NCBI RefSeq assembly: GCF_002929215.1 | Contig: NZ_PJII01000002.1 | Coordinates: forward strand, 124,001 to 188,000 | Reading direction: 5' to 3' | Origin: Arthrobacter sp. ZGTC412 | Lineage (GTDB): Bacteria > Actinomycetota > Actinomycetes > Actinomycetales > Micrococcaceae | Length of the DNA stretch: 64,000 nt | In this document: positions 25,018 through 33,696 of the stretch, piece after piece | Layout of the letters: every line of letters starts with the position of its first letter | Position numbering within the stretch: position 1 is the first letter of the stretch | Program-made: the position numbers and the translations under genes | The notes under the pieces: model-generated | What the model was told of the DNA's origin: nothing | The model's input: only the letters and a program-made list of their open reading frames with translations | Databases searched by the model: none

Positions 25018-26487
25018 TCAGTCCCGCTCCGCCGCCCTGCGCCCCCGCCGGGTCTGGAGGGCCGCGGCCGCGAGCGTGCCCGTATCGGTGAGATCGTCCG
25101 GGTTGACGATTGGTTGCGTTGTCGGGTGGGCTGAGCCTCGAGTGGCCGTGGCTTCGGCGTGGTCCATTTCCGTTCCACGGCCGCCGGAGCCCGGTAGCTC
25201 CGCGGCTCCTGAACCGGTCGCCTTCACCACCAGCACGGCAATCAGGGTGGTGACCGGGATCGCCAGGACCAGGCCGATGGAACCGACCAGGGTCCGGATG
25301 ACCTCTTCCGACAGCTCCGCGCTGGTGAGTGTGTCCGCCAGCGGTCGGTCGTAAAGCATCACAATGATGAGGATCGGCAGGGCGGCGCCGGCGTAGGCGA
25401 AAGCGATGGTGTACACGGTGGAGGCGATGTGGTCGCGCCCGATGCGCATGGCGGAGGTGAACAGTTTCCGCGCGCTGCTGCCGGGTGCCAGTTCGTACAG
25501 CTCCCACACGGCGGAGGACTGTGTGATGGTCACATCGTTCAGGACACCGAGCCCCGAGATGATGAGCCCGCACAGGATCACCCCCGAGATGGAGATATTG
25601 GCCGAGGTGTTCACCAGGGTGGTCGCCTCGTGGTTGCCCACACCGGCGAGGTTCGCGGCACCGGTGGCCCACGCTGCCAGGAGCGCCGTGATGCCCAGCC
25701 CGAACATGGTGCCCAGAAGGGCGGTTGAGGTCCGGGCCGAGAAGCCGTGGGCGAAGTAAAGGACCCCGATCATAATCACCGTTGATCCCACCAGGGCCAG
25801 CAGCAGCGGCGGTTTGCCTTCCACCAGGCCGGGAAGCATAAAGCTGGCCAGCACAAAGTAGGCGCCAACCAGTCCGATCAGTGCGCGGAGGCCGCGCCAG
25901 CGGGCCACCGCGATGACCACCGCGGAATAAAGCAGTGCGAGCAGGACTATAGGCAGGGTCCGAACGAAGTCCACAAAGATAAAGGCGGGCGATCCCTGGG
26001 AAGCTGAGGCGCCCTGGGCGTTGGACAGGTTAAGGTAGCGGATCTGGTCGCCGGGTTTGACCCCATGCGACTTCGCGACGTCCGGGTTGATAACCACCTT
26101 GACCGGGCTTCCGCCCTTGTCCGGTTCCGTGAAGGCGAACGTGCAGTCTGATCCCTGCTGGCTTTGGCCCTGCTGGTTTTGGTTTTGTTCGCCGGAGCCA
26201 GGCTGCCTTTGACCCTGCTGGGCTACGCCCTGCATGCAGTTTTCGGTGACCACGCTTTGGATGCTGCCAGTGTCGAACGTGACGCCCGGGGCCGCGGAGT
26301 AGGGGTTCGCCAGCGAGATCCCTTCCTTGCTCCCGGAAGGCCAAAGCATGGCCATGCCGGCCAGGGTCAGGAGCGTCAGGGGAATCAGCACCGCCGCGAG
26401 GATGCGGTTTGCCTTCCGGCGGGCGGCCATCGCCTGCGGCGTCGGCTCCGAATGACCTGTAGAAGCGTGGGAGTGGCCGGACCCCAT
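25018..26487 (-). CDS. YibE/F-like membrane protein
   Basis: 489 residues. An N-terminal cytoplasmic part and one membrane helix (about 28-50) precede an extracellular region that holds a low-complexity Gln/Gly/Ser stretch (about 89-113). After that come seven or eight helices of the YibE/F family (RTLPIVLLALLYSAV onward). A long charged cytoplasmic tail follows. The biochemical role of YibE/F is not established. It is 70 bp before dusB on the same strand and divergent from a hydrolase gene. Confidence 0.88.
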   Translation of the reverse strand: MGSGHSHASTGHSEPTPQAMAARRKANRILAAVLIPLTLLTLAGMAMLWPSGSKEGISLANPYSAAPGVTFDTGSIQSVVTENCMQGVAQQGQRQPGSGEQNQNQQGQSQQGSDCTFAFTEPDKGGSPVKVVINPDVAKSHGVKPGDQIRYLNLSNAQGASASQGSPAFIFVDFVRTLPIVLLALLYSAVVIAVARWRGLRALIGLVGAYFVLASFMLPGLVEGKPPLLLALVGSTVIMIGVLYFAHGFSARTSTALLGTMFGLGITALLAAWATGAANLAGVGNHEATTLVNTSANISISGVILCGLIISGLGVLNDVTITQSSAVWELYELAPGSSARKLFTSAMRIGRDHIASTVYTIAFAYAGAALPILIIVMLYDRPLADTLTSAELSEEVIRTLVGSIGLVLAIPVTTLIAVLVVKATGSGAAELPGSGGRGTEMDHAEATATRGSAHPTTQPIVNPDDLTDTGTLAAAALQTRRGRRAAERD

Positions 26488-26507
26488 CAGCAGTAGAACC
26501 TCATACG

Positions 26508-26535
26508 TTGAACTCTACGTCCGGCACCATAGGGT
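26508..26535 (+). promoter_or_regulatory. Candidate promoter of the alpha/beta hydrolase gene
   Basis: TTGAAC (26508-26513), a 16-base spacer and TAGGGT (26530-26535) fit a housekeeping actinobacterial promoter. The expected start would be about 29 bases before the ATG at 26571. Confidence 0.45.
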
Positions 26536-26570
26536 TGATAAATGGATCGTCAGAACTGGGAGGAACCGGG

Positions 26571-27329
26571 ATGGCCCACCGCAGCACTGAGGAAAGCGGC
26601 AGTTTTGATGCCGCGGGAACAACGGCTGAAACCGCCCGCCAGGCCGTGCTCAGCGTGCTTCCATCGTCCGGGCCCACCCTGGGGGTTGCCCTGGTGCTGC
26701 ACGGAGGAAAATCGCACAGCCGCGAGCCGGTGGAGTCCACCCACCTGAGCCCCGCAAGGATGATCCCCTTCGCTCGGCACCTGCACCGGGCGGGCAGGAA
26801 GAACGGACTTGCGGTGTGGTCCCTGCGCAACAGCGTGCGTGGCTGGAACGGGGCTGACATGTCGCCGCTGCAGGATGCGCGCTGGGCCCTCGAACAGATC
26901 AGCAGCCAGCACCCGGGCGTGCCGGTTTTCCTGGTGGGGCACTCGATGGGCGGGTTGACCGCGGTCTGCGCTGCGGACCACGCACAGGTGGAAGCTGTTG
27001 TGGCCCTGGCGCCCTGGCTCAGCCCGGGGACTCCTGTCTCGGCAGTGGCCGGCCGGAAGGTGCTTATTGTCCACGGCACCCTCGATAAGTGGACCAGCCC
27101 ATCGGCGTCGCTCGCGTTCGCCCGCCGCGCCGCCGCAGATGCTGAGTCCATGCAGTACGTCGCACTGAAAGGCGTCGGGCACTTTATGTTCCGCAAGATC
27201 CGGCTATGGCACACGCTCTCCACCGGGTACGTCCTGAAGGCCTTCCGCGAATCAACCGGGGCGGACGTCTCCCTGCCCAGGGGGTTTGACCAACTCCTGC
27301 CGGCATCGGCGGTCCAGGTGACCCTGTGA
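26571..27329 (+). CDS. Alpha/beta hydrolase
   Basis: 252 residues from the ATG at 26571, which has GGAGG 8 bases upstream; a longer in-frame start at 26508 would lie on top of the promoter-like boxes. The nucleophile elbow is GHSMGG, the acid is probably in HGTLDKW, and the histidine in GVGHFMF, so the triad is complete. The oxyanion region is LHGGKSHS. The substrate is unknown. Its stop overlaps the next gene by 4 bases (GTGA), suggesting that the two act together. Confidence 0.87.
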   Translation: MAHRSTEESGSFDAAGTTAETARQAVLSVLPSSGPTLGVALVLHGGKSHSREPVESTHLSPARMIPFARHLHRAGRKNGLAVWSLRNSVRGWNGADMSPLQDARWALEQISSQHPGVPVFLVGHSMGGLTAVCAADHAQVEAVVALAPWLSPGTPVSAVAGRKVLIVHGTLDKWTSPSASLAFARRAAADAESMQYVALKGVGHFMFRKIRLWHTLSTGYVLKAFRESTGADVSLPRGFDQLLPASAVQVTL

Positions 27330-28126
27330 CCCCCTTCCCCTGGGCGGACTTTGCCACCGCCCTGCCCTGGACCGCGCTCGCCGTCGTCGTGCTCCTGGGC
27401 ACCACTTTCGCCGTGGCAGTCCGCCAGGGGCGGCACTCGGTGATGGATGTGGCCTGGGGCCCGGGCTTTGTGGCTGTCGCACTGGTGTCGTGGTACCTTT
27501 CGGCCGGAGTTGGTGACGATGCCAGGCGCGTGCTGCTCCTCCTGCTGACCGCGGTGTGGGGCCTGCGGCTGGGCGCCCACATCGGCTGGCGCGCCCGCGA
27601 CGGCCATGAGGACCCCCGGTACCAGGCCATGCTCAGCAGTGCGCCCGGCAACAGGGATGTATATGCGCTCCGGCGGGTCTACCTGCCACAGGGCATGGTG
27701 ATGTTCTTTGTTTCCCTGCCCGTCCAGGTCGGCATGTTCGCCACCGGCGGCCTCGACTGGCTTGCGCTTCCGGGTGTCCTGCTCTGGCTCACGGGGTTCT
27801 TTTTTGAGACGGTGGGCGACTGGCAGCTGCAGCGGTTCAAGCGGGACCCGGGCCGGCGCGGGACTGTCCTGGACACCGGTCTGTGGCGCTACACCCGGCA
27901 CCCCAACTACTTTGGTGATGCCGCCGTGTGGACTGGTTTGTTCCTCATCGCCGCCGATTCGTGGCCCGGAATCCTGACTGTGCTCTCGCCGGCGTTGATG
28001 GTGTGGACCCTGGCGGCGAAGACGGGCAAGCCGCTCACGGAAAAGGCGATGTCCGGGCGCCCGGGCTACCGCGAGTACGTCGAAGCCACCAGCGGCTTTA
28101 TCCCCCGGCCGCCCAAGCGCAGCTGA
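27326..28126 (+). CDS. DUF1295 membrane protein (steroid 5-alpha-reductase-like)
   Basis: 266 residues with six or seven membrane helices. The C-terminal part has RYTRHPNYFGD, the recognition motif shared by DUF1295, ICMT and 5-alpha reductase families, and a late GYREYVEATSGFIPRPPK ending. Members reduce a lipid or sterol-like double bond or methylate isoprenyl groups; which applies here is unknown. The GTG start overlaps the hydrolase stop. It ends 2 bases before a long inverted repeat that probably ends the transcript. Confidence 0.87.
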   Translation: MTPFPWADFATALPWTALAVVVLLGTTFAVAVRQGRHSVMDVAWGPGFVAVALVSWYLSAGVGDDARRVLLLLLTAVWGLRLGAHIGWRARDGHEDPRYQAMLSSAPGNRDVYALRRVYLPQGMVMFFVSLPVQVGMFATGGLDWLALPGVLLWLTGFFFETVGDWQLQRFKRDPGRRGTVLDTGLWRYTRHPNYFGDAAVWTGLFLIAADSWPGILTVLSPALMVWTLAAKTGKPLTEKAMSGRPGYREYVEATSGFIPRPPKRS

Positions 28127-28128
28127 CG

Positions 28129-28198
28129 CACCCAAGTGACTCGCAGTTAACGTCCTGAAATCGCTTTTTGGGAACGTTAACTGCGAGTCAGTTGGGTG
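28129..28198. repeat. Long intergenic inverted repeat, copy A
   Basis: Two 25-bp arms (28129-28153 and 28174-28198) match with one mismatch around a 20-base loop, between convergent genes. The ends (CCCAA-TGACTCGCAGTTAACGT) resemble two other inverted repeats in this window at 54524 and 55314. It can act as a two-way terminator. Confidence 0.85.
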
Positions 28199-28206
28199 GA
28201 GACTGC

Positions 28207-29235
28207 TTAGTCCGAGACGACCAGGGTTTCCGGACCGGAGAGGCGCGCCTTGCCGTTTTCGAGCAGGGGCTCGACGGCGGCGCGCAGGGCTGTCATGGAA
28301 TCGTCCAGCTCCAGCATCACCGGGTGTTGGTACGCAATCAGCGCGAGCATGTCCCGGACGGCTTCCGCGGCGTCATCGGCGGCAAGCGCAGGTTCGTGGC
28401 CAACGAAAACGTCCGTGGGCGCGTCCTGCCCGTCATGGACCGGATCCTGGTCCGGCCCCTGCGCCGGCGCTGCATAACTTACGGCAAAGGCGCGGATCCT
28501 GCCCTTCCTGGTCGGCGCCACTCCCGAACCGAAGGCCGACTCAGGCTGGGCACGCAGCACAATCGCGCCGTGCGCACCGGTGAGGTCGTCCAGGAACAGC
28601 TTCTGCACCTGGCCCATAGACAGCACGCCCGGTGAATCCCATCCGTGGATGGCGGTGTAGTAGCGCCCCACCACGTCGGTGAGTTCCACGGAGCCGGTGG
28701 CCAGGTCCATCACGACGTCGGAGCCCGCGTTTTCGTCGTTGGCCGGCCCGCCGCCGTCGTCCTTCGCCGGGAATACGGGAAGCCGCAGGGCACCCGGTTC
28801 CACCACCACCAGCCGGGAACGCTGGATGGGCGAAAGGCCGAAGGCCTCCGCAAAGGCGGCGCCGGGGGTGCCCGGCTCCACCTTGGCGCGGAGCCTGGAC
28901 ACGCCCGACGGCGACTGTTCGGCTTCGCGGCGCAGCATGGTCAGGAGCGTCGCACCGACGCCCGAGCGCCGGTGATCCCGTGCCACCTCGATGTAGGTCC
29001 AGAGCCGCTCAGGGTGCAAGGAGGCCTCGTAGACAACGCCCGCGGCGACCGGGATACCGACGCCGTCCACCACGTCCTCGGCCACGATGCACCGCCGCCA
29101 CGGCGAGCCGGCGCCGTCGGAGGAAGGCGCCAAGGCACCGCGGAACTGCCGGGCCTGGTGGGTTTCCGGGCCGCCCCAGATCTCGAGGAGGGCCAGGTCA
29201 TCACCCTCGCGCCACTCGCGGTATTCGATGGCCAC
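28207..29235 (-). CDS. GNAT-family acetyltransferase, long form
   Basis: 342 residues from a GTG start. The N-terminal 140 residues hold a GNAT fold with the acetyl-CoA loop RRSGVGATLL (motif A). The C-terminal half looks like a second, degenerate GNAT-like domain that includes an Ala/Pro/Asp-rich insert. The start is 2 bases after the glyS stop, so the two genes are coupled. The acceptor is unknown. Such glyS-linked acetyltransferases occur in related actinobacteria, but their role is not established. Confidence 0.82.
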   Translation of the reverse strand: MAIEYREWREGDDLALLEIWGGPETHQARQFRGALAPSSDGAGSPWRRCIVAEDVVDGVGIPVAAGVVYEASLHPERLWTYIEVARDHRRSGVGATLLTMLRREAEQSPSGVSRLRAKVEPGTPGAAFAEAFGLSPIQRSRLVVVEPGALRLPVFPAKDDGGGPANDENAGSDVVMDLATGSVELTDVVGRYYTAIHGWDSPGVLSMGQVQKLFLDDLTGAHGAIVLRAQPESAFGSGVAPTRKGRIRAFAVSYAAPAQGPDQDPVHDGQDAPTDVFVGHEPALAADDAAEAVRDMLALIAYQHPVMLELDDSMTALRAAVEPLLENGKARLSGPETLVVSD

Positions 29236-29237
29236 TG

Positions 29238-30623
29238 CTAAGCCCCGATCAGGCGTGCGGCCAGGTAGCCCTCCACCTTGTCCAGGGAGACGCGCTCCTG
29301 GCTCATGGTGTCCCGCTCACGAATGGTCACGGCCTGGTCCTCAAGGGTGTCGAAGTCCACGGTGATGCAGAACGGGGTACCGATCTCGTCCTGGCGGCGG
29401 TAGCGGCGGCCGATGGCGCCGGCGTCGTCGAAGTCGATGTTCCAGTTCTTGCGCAGCTGGGCGCCGAGGTCCTTGGCCTTCGGGGACAGGTCCTCGTTGC
29501 GGCTCAGCGGCAGCACGGCGGCCTTGACCGGGGCCAGGCGCGGGTCAAGCTTCAGGACGGTGCGGACGTCCACGCCGCCCTTGGCGTTGGGCGCCTCGTC
29601 CTCGGTGTAGGCGTCCACCAGGAACGCCATAAAGGAACGGGTGAGGCCGGCGGCCGGCTCGATGACGTAGGGGGTGTAGCGCTCGTTGGTGGCCTGGTTG
29701 AAGTAGCTCAGGTCCGTGCCGGAGGCCTTGGCGTGCGTGGAGAGGTCAAAGTCGGTCCGGTTGGCGATGCCTTCGAGCTCGCCCCACTCCGAGCCCTGGA
29801 AACCGAAGCGGTACTCGATGTCCGTGGTGCCCTTGGAGTAGTGGCTCAGCTTCTCCAGCGGGTGCTCGAAGAAACGCAGGTTTTCCTCGCGGATGCCCAG
29901 GCCGGTGTACCAGGACATGCGCTCCTTCATCCAGTACTGGTGCCATTCCTCATCGGTACCGGGCTCAACAAAGAACTCCATTTCCATCTGCTCGAACTCG
30001 CGGGTGCGGAAGATGAAGTTGCCCGGGGTGATCTCGTTCCGGAAGGACTTGCCGATCTGGCCGATGCCGAACGGCGGCTTTTTGCGGGAGGTGGTGAGCA
30101 CGTTGTTGAAGTTCACGAAGATGCCCTGGGCCGTTTCCGGGCGCAGGTAGTGCATGCCTTCCTCGCTGGCCACCGGGCCGAGGAAGGTCTTGAGCAGGCC
30201 GGAGAATTCCTGGGGTTCGGTCCATTCGCCGCGGGTGCCGCAGTTGGCGCAGGCGATGTCCTTCAGGCCGTTCTCGGCGGGGCGGCCCTTCTTTTCCTCG
30301 TACTCTTCCTCGAGGTGGTCCGCACGGTAGCGCTTGTGGCAGGAAAGGCATTCCACCAGCGGATCGGAGAAGACCTCCACGTGGCCGGAAGCTTCCCATA
30401 CCTGGCGGGGCAGGATGACGGAGGAGTCCAGGCCCACCACGTCCTCGCGGCCGCGGACCATGGACTGCCACCACTGGCGCTTGATGTTTTCCTTCAGTTC
30501 GGCGCCGAGGGGCCCGTAGTCCCAGGCAGAACGCGAACCTCCGTAGATCTCACCGGCCTGGAACACAAAACCCCTCCGCTTGGAGAGGGAAATGACCTGG
30601 TCGAGAACGGATTTTGCTGCCAT
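29238..30623 (-). CDS. glyS: Glycine-tRNA ligase
   Basis: 461 residues, the single-chain homodimeric (eukaryotic/archaeal-like) form found in Actinobacteria. It joins glycine to tRNA-Gly. Class II core regions are seen: [12 protein letters not shown], motif 2 around [20 protein letters not shown], and motif 3 near [19 protein letters not shown]2C-like pair in [10 protein letters not shown] and CANCGTRG suggests a zinc site in the inserted domain. I saw no T-box or other riboswitch upstream. Confidence 0.96.
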   Translation of the reverse strand: MAAKSVLDQVISLSKRRGFVFQAGEIYGGSRSAWDYGPLGAELKENIKRQWWQSMVRGREDVVGLDSSVILPRQVWEASGHVEVFSDPLVECLSCHKRYRADHLEEEYEEKKGRPAENGLKDIACANCGTRGEWTEPQEFSGLLKTFLGPVASEEGMHYLRPETAQGIFVNFNNVLTTSRKKPPFGIGQIGKSFRNEITPGNFIFRTREFEQMEMEFFVEPGTDEEWHQYWMKERMSWYTGLGIREENLRFFEHPLEKLSHYSKGTTDIEYRFGFQGSEWGELEGIANRTDFDLSTHAKASGTDLSYFNQATNERYTPYVIEPAAGLTRSFMAFLVDAYTEDEAPNAKGGVDVRTVLKLDPRLAPVKAAVLPLSRNEDLSPKAKDLGAQLRKNWNIDFDDAGAIGRRYRRQDEIGTPFCITVDFDTLEDQAVTIRERDTMSQERVSLDKVEGYLAARLIGA

Positions 30624-30757
30624 GGGGAAACTCCAATTTCTACAGGGCCGCTGGGTGCGGTCCGCGGTTTTCAGGCCCCGGGAAAGCCGGCGGTACGTGA
30701 CCGCAGGCTGCCGCGGGGGCGGATGAAGGAAAGATGCAAAAAGCTGCGTGTCCTAGC

Positions 30758-31759
30758 CTACCGGTGCCCACTGCGGAGCGCGCCCCGCGGCCAGGGCAGG
30801 GTAGCCAGGATGATGGCGGCCAGCGTAAGCATGGTGCCGAGCACCGTGGCCGGCGCAACCACGGTTCCGGGCGAGGGCAGGATCACGTCGAGCGCCAGCG
30901 AGCCGAGCAACTGGCCGGCGATCATGCCCAAACCTGTGACCAGTACGCCCAGGCTGCGGACCAGCAGCGCGCCCAGGCCGATGAACACGCACCCCATGGG
31001 ACCGCCGACGTAATACCACCACTCCCCCGGCAGGGAATTGCCGGGCCCGGCAATTACCACCTTGATGGCGTACGCCGTCCAGAGAACCATCGAACCGGCC
31101 ACGAAATTCACCAGGGTGGCTGCGATCGGCGTCCCGTAATGGACTGTGGCTGTTCCGTTCATGGCCTGCTGGAAGCTCATCAGGAACCCTGCGACGACGG
31201 GGAGAAGGAGCGGAAGCAGCAAAGTTGCGGGTCCGCCGTCGGACCCTCCCCCGGAGGACCCGGTGAACCGGGGCGAAACTGCCCAGGCCACGGCGGCGAT
31301 GGTCAGCAGGCAGCCGATGACCCGGATCGCGGTGACGGGTTTCCGGCCTGCAGGCCCGATGCCCAGCCGGTCCACGAGCAGCCCGCTGACGGTTTGGCCG
31401 GTTACCGTGGCAACGGTGAAAAGGGCCACGCCCAGGATGCCCACGGTAAAGGACTGGGCAAAAACAAACAGCGCCCCGATGCCTCCGGCGAGGACATAGA
31501 CGCGCGGAAACGCCCTGCTGCGGACGGCGGGCAGGATCTGTGCCAGCCCGGCCCGGCCGCGGGGCAGGAGCAGTGAGATCAGGATCATCACCACGAGCCC
31601 TGTGCTGAAACTCACCACAGAAGCGGCGATGCCGTCGTTCAACCGCGCACCCAGGGCGCCGTTGATACGGCCCTGCAGGGGAATGGCCAGGCCTGCGCCC
31701 ACCGCCAATGGAAGGCCTGCGAGCAACGGCAGGCGGGAGGTGGAGGTCACTGAATCCAC
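30758..31759 (-). CDS. DMT transporter with two YdcZ/DUF606 halves
   Basis: 333 residues from a GTG start, ten membrane helices in two similar five-helix halves; each half begins with a similar element (AIPLQGRINGALG and SFQQAMNGTATVHYG). This internal duplication is typical of DUF606 proteins. A short Gly/Ser linker joins the halves at about 168-178. The transported compound is unknown. It is divergent from the S4 gene, with only 23 bp between their starts. Confidence 0.85.
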   Translation of the reverse strand: MDSVTSTSRLPLLAGLPLAVGAGLAIPLQGRINGALGARLNDGIAASVVSFSTGLVVMILISLLLPRGRAGLAQILPAVRSRAFPRVYVLAGGIGALFVFAQSFTVGILGVALFTVATVTGQTVSGLLVDRLGIGPAGRKPVTAIRVIGCLLTIAAVAWAVSPRFTGSSGGGSDGGPATLLLPLLLPVVAGFLMSFQQAMNGTATVHYGTPIAATLVNFVAGSMVLWTAYAIKVVIAGPGNSLPGEWWYYVGGPMGCVFIGLGALLVRSLGVLVTGLGMIAGQLLGSLALDVILPSPGTVVAPATVLGTMLTLAAIILATLPWPRGALRSGHR

Positions 31760-31782
31760 CTTACGTCAGGCATTATTGCTTC

Positions 31783-32016
31783 ATGAGCAACCCCGTTGAA
31801 GACATCCCCATCCGCGACAGCATGATCCGCCTCGGCCAGCTCCTCAAGCTCGCGAGCCTGGTGGAGGACGGTGTTGAGGCGGCGGAGCTCATCAAGAACG
31901 GGCTCGTCAAGGTCAACGGCGAGATCGACGACCGCCGCGGCCGCCAGCTGCACAACGGGGACACTGTCACCGTCAACGGGCAGACCGTCCGGGTCGTGGC
32001 ACCGAAGGCGGGCTGA
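31783..32016 (+). CDS. S4-domain RNA-binding protein, YbcJ-like
   Basis: 77 residues from the ATG at 31783; the frame runs further upstream but that part is antisense to the transporter and not family-like. Almost the whole protein is one S4 domain: IRLGQLLKLASLVEDG, then LIKNGLVKVNGEIDDRRGRQL and the closing strand GQTVRVVA. YbcJ-type proteins bind structured RNA, and a role in ribosome biology is suspected. The gene stands alone between a divergent transporter and a convergent hydrolase. Confidence 0.88.
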   Translation: MSNPVEDIPIRDSMIRLGQLLKLASLVEDGVEAAELIKNGLVKVNGEIDDRRGRQLHNGDTVTVNGQTVRVVAPKAG

Positions 32017-32046
32017 CCTCGCGGGCCGGGGCCCGCCGTCGTCCGC

Positions 32047-32706
32047 CTACTTCTTGAGGACCTCGTGGGTAAGGAATTCGCCCACGTGGCCAATCTCCTG
32101 CTGGTTGATCCCGTGCCACATGCCCGTGTAGAGCACTTTGGTGAGCTTGACGTGCTGGCGGACCCAGCCCATGGTGTAGTCGATCTTGTCCGGGGTGATC
32201 ACCGGGTCCTGCTGGTCCCGGCCCCAGAACATGGGAATCGTGCCGTCCAGTTCGGAGTCCCTGAAGCTGGGATCGTCGCCCGCGTCCACCACAAAGCCTG
32301 AGAGCCCGACGACGGCCGCAAAGTCAGTGGGCCGCTGCCGCAGGAGCGTGGTGGCCATGGCCATCCCCATGGAGAAGCCAAGCAGGGACACCGAGGGGTG
32401 CCCCACCCTGATGGCGTCGATCCAGTCGAGCACGTAGGACGAGGCTTCCTTGACCCGCTCCAGGGAGTAGTCGATGGACGCCGTGAGCGGGAACCAGGTG
32501 AAGCCCGGACCCATGGCGATGGGCGCCCGGACGGAGGCGACGGCGAAGTCCCCCGGCAGCAGGTCAGCAAGACTGAGCAGGTCCTGTTCGTTGGCGCCGT
32601 AGCCGTGCAGCAGTACCAGCAGCGGCTTGCCGTCGCGCTGGTCCTCCGGATGGGACCACAAAACAACAGGGGCAGGAAATACTTCGGCTTCAGTCATGGT
32701 TTCCAT
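32047..32706 (-). CDS. Alpha/beta hydrolase, carboxylesterase/phospholipase type
   Basis: About 219 residues. The start is taken at the ATG at 32706; a second ATG at 32697 is nearly as good and neither has a strong ribosome site. LVLLHGYGANEQDLL forms the oxyanion hole, GFSMGMAMA carries the serine, the acid is in DPVITPD and the histidine in GMWHGI. The pattern matches small esterases of the dienelactone-hydrolase/carboxylesterase group. The physiological substrate is unknown. Confidence 0.87.
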   Translation of the reverse strand: METMTEAEVFPAPVVLWSHPEDQRDGKPLLVLLHGYGANEQDLLSLADLLPGDFAVASVRAPIAMGPGFTWFPLTASIDYSLERVKEASSYVLDWIDAIRVGHPSVSLLGFSMGMAMATTLLRQRPTDFAAVVGLSGFVVDAGDDPSFRDSELDGTIPMFWGRDQQDPVITPDKIDYTMGWVRQHVKLTKVLYTGMWHGINQQEIGHVGEFLTHEVLKK

Positions 32707-32774
32707 TCTTACAGTTACCCCTAGGTAACAACCTACGTTGGCGTAGCCAGCGAAGCGGAAGGCAGGATAGGACC

Positions 32775-33644
32775 GTGACTGACACGAGTGCCATTCGGAC
32801 CCCCACTGCCCACGCCGGATCCCACCCCTGGACCCGCTACGTGGCAATGGGCGATTCCTTCACAGAGGGCATCGGCGACCCCGAGCCCTCCAGCCCCGGC
32901 GGTTATCGCGGCTGGGCAGACCGGGTGGCGGAGGAGCTGGGCCGTACGCAGCCCGACTTCGCATATGCCAACCTTGCAGTGCGTGGGCGGCTGCTCCAGC
33001 AGATTGTGGACCGGCAACTCGCCCCCTGCTTGGCGCTGAAGCCGGACCTTGTCACCCTCTCGGCGGGCGGCAATGACCTGCTGCGCCCGGGCGGCGACCC
33101 CGACGTCCTGGCGGAGAAACTCGACTCGGTGGTGCAGATCCTGGCCATGGGCGGAGCCACGGTGGTGCTCTTTAACGGCCCGGACACTGGCTCGTCGGTG
33201 CTGGGCAGGATCCGCAGCAAGGTGGCCATCTATAACGAGAACCTGCGTACCGTAGCTGCCGGGCACGACGCCGTCATTGCCGACATGTGGTCCCTGCGCC
33301 AGCTCAGCGATCCGCAGATGTGGGACCAGGACCGGCTGCATTTCTCTCCGTTGGGCCACCACACCATCGCGGCGATGGTGCTGGACTCGCTGAATGTGGA
33401 CCATACGCTGGAGCCGCTGCAGCCCAAGCCGGTGCCTTCACGTACCTGGCGCGAGGCGCGCTCAGGCGACATGGTATGGGCACGCGAGTACTTCGTGCCC
33501 TGGGTGCTGCGCAGGCTGCGCCATCAGTCCTCCGGCGACGGAATCACTGCGAAGCGTCCGACGCCGGGTCCCGTCTTTGGTCCGGGTGTTCCGTTGGGAT
33601 CCGGCGAGGGTCCGTTGGGAACCACCGAGGCTGCCCGGCGCTGA
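32775..33644 (+). CDS. SGNH/GDSL-family hydrolase
   Basis: 289 residues from a GTG start. SGNH blocks: block I AMGDSFTEG with the nucleophile S28, the block III GGND, and block V DRLHFSPLGHH with Asp and His. There is no signal peptide, so it probably acts in the cytoplasm. A Pro/Gly-rich C-terminal tail of about 45 residues is likely disordered. It is divergent from the esterase gene at 32047-32706, so two unrelated hydrolases share a promoter region. Confidence 0.88.
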   Translation: MTDTSAIRTPTAHAGSHPWTRYVAMGDSFTEGIGDPEPSSPGGYRGWADRVAEELGRTQPDFAYANLAVRGRLLQQIVDRQLAPCLALKPDLVTLSAGGNDLLRPGGDPDVLAEKLDSVVQILAMGGATVVLFNGPDTGSSVLGRIRSKVAIYNENLRTVAAGHDAVIADMWSLRQLSDPQMWDQDRLHFSPLGHHTIAAMVLDSLNVDHTLEPLQPKPVPSRTWREARSGDMVWAREYFVPWVLRRLRHQSSGDGITAKRPTPGPVFGPGVPLGSGEGPLGTTEAARR

Positions 33645-33696
33645 CGCCGGGAGTTTTCGGAACAGGGCACCTTGTGCGGGCAGCTGACCAGCTCAG

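Noticed and set aside
29238-30757. A T-box or glycine riboswitch before glyS
   Set aside because: I saw no T-box core or tandem glycine-aptamer sequence in the 134 bp upstream.
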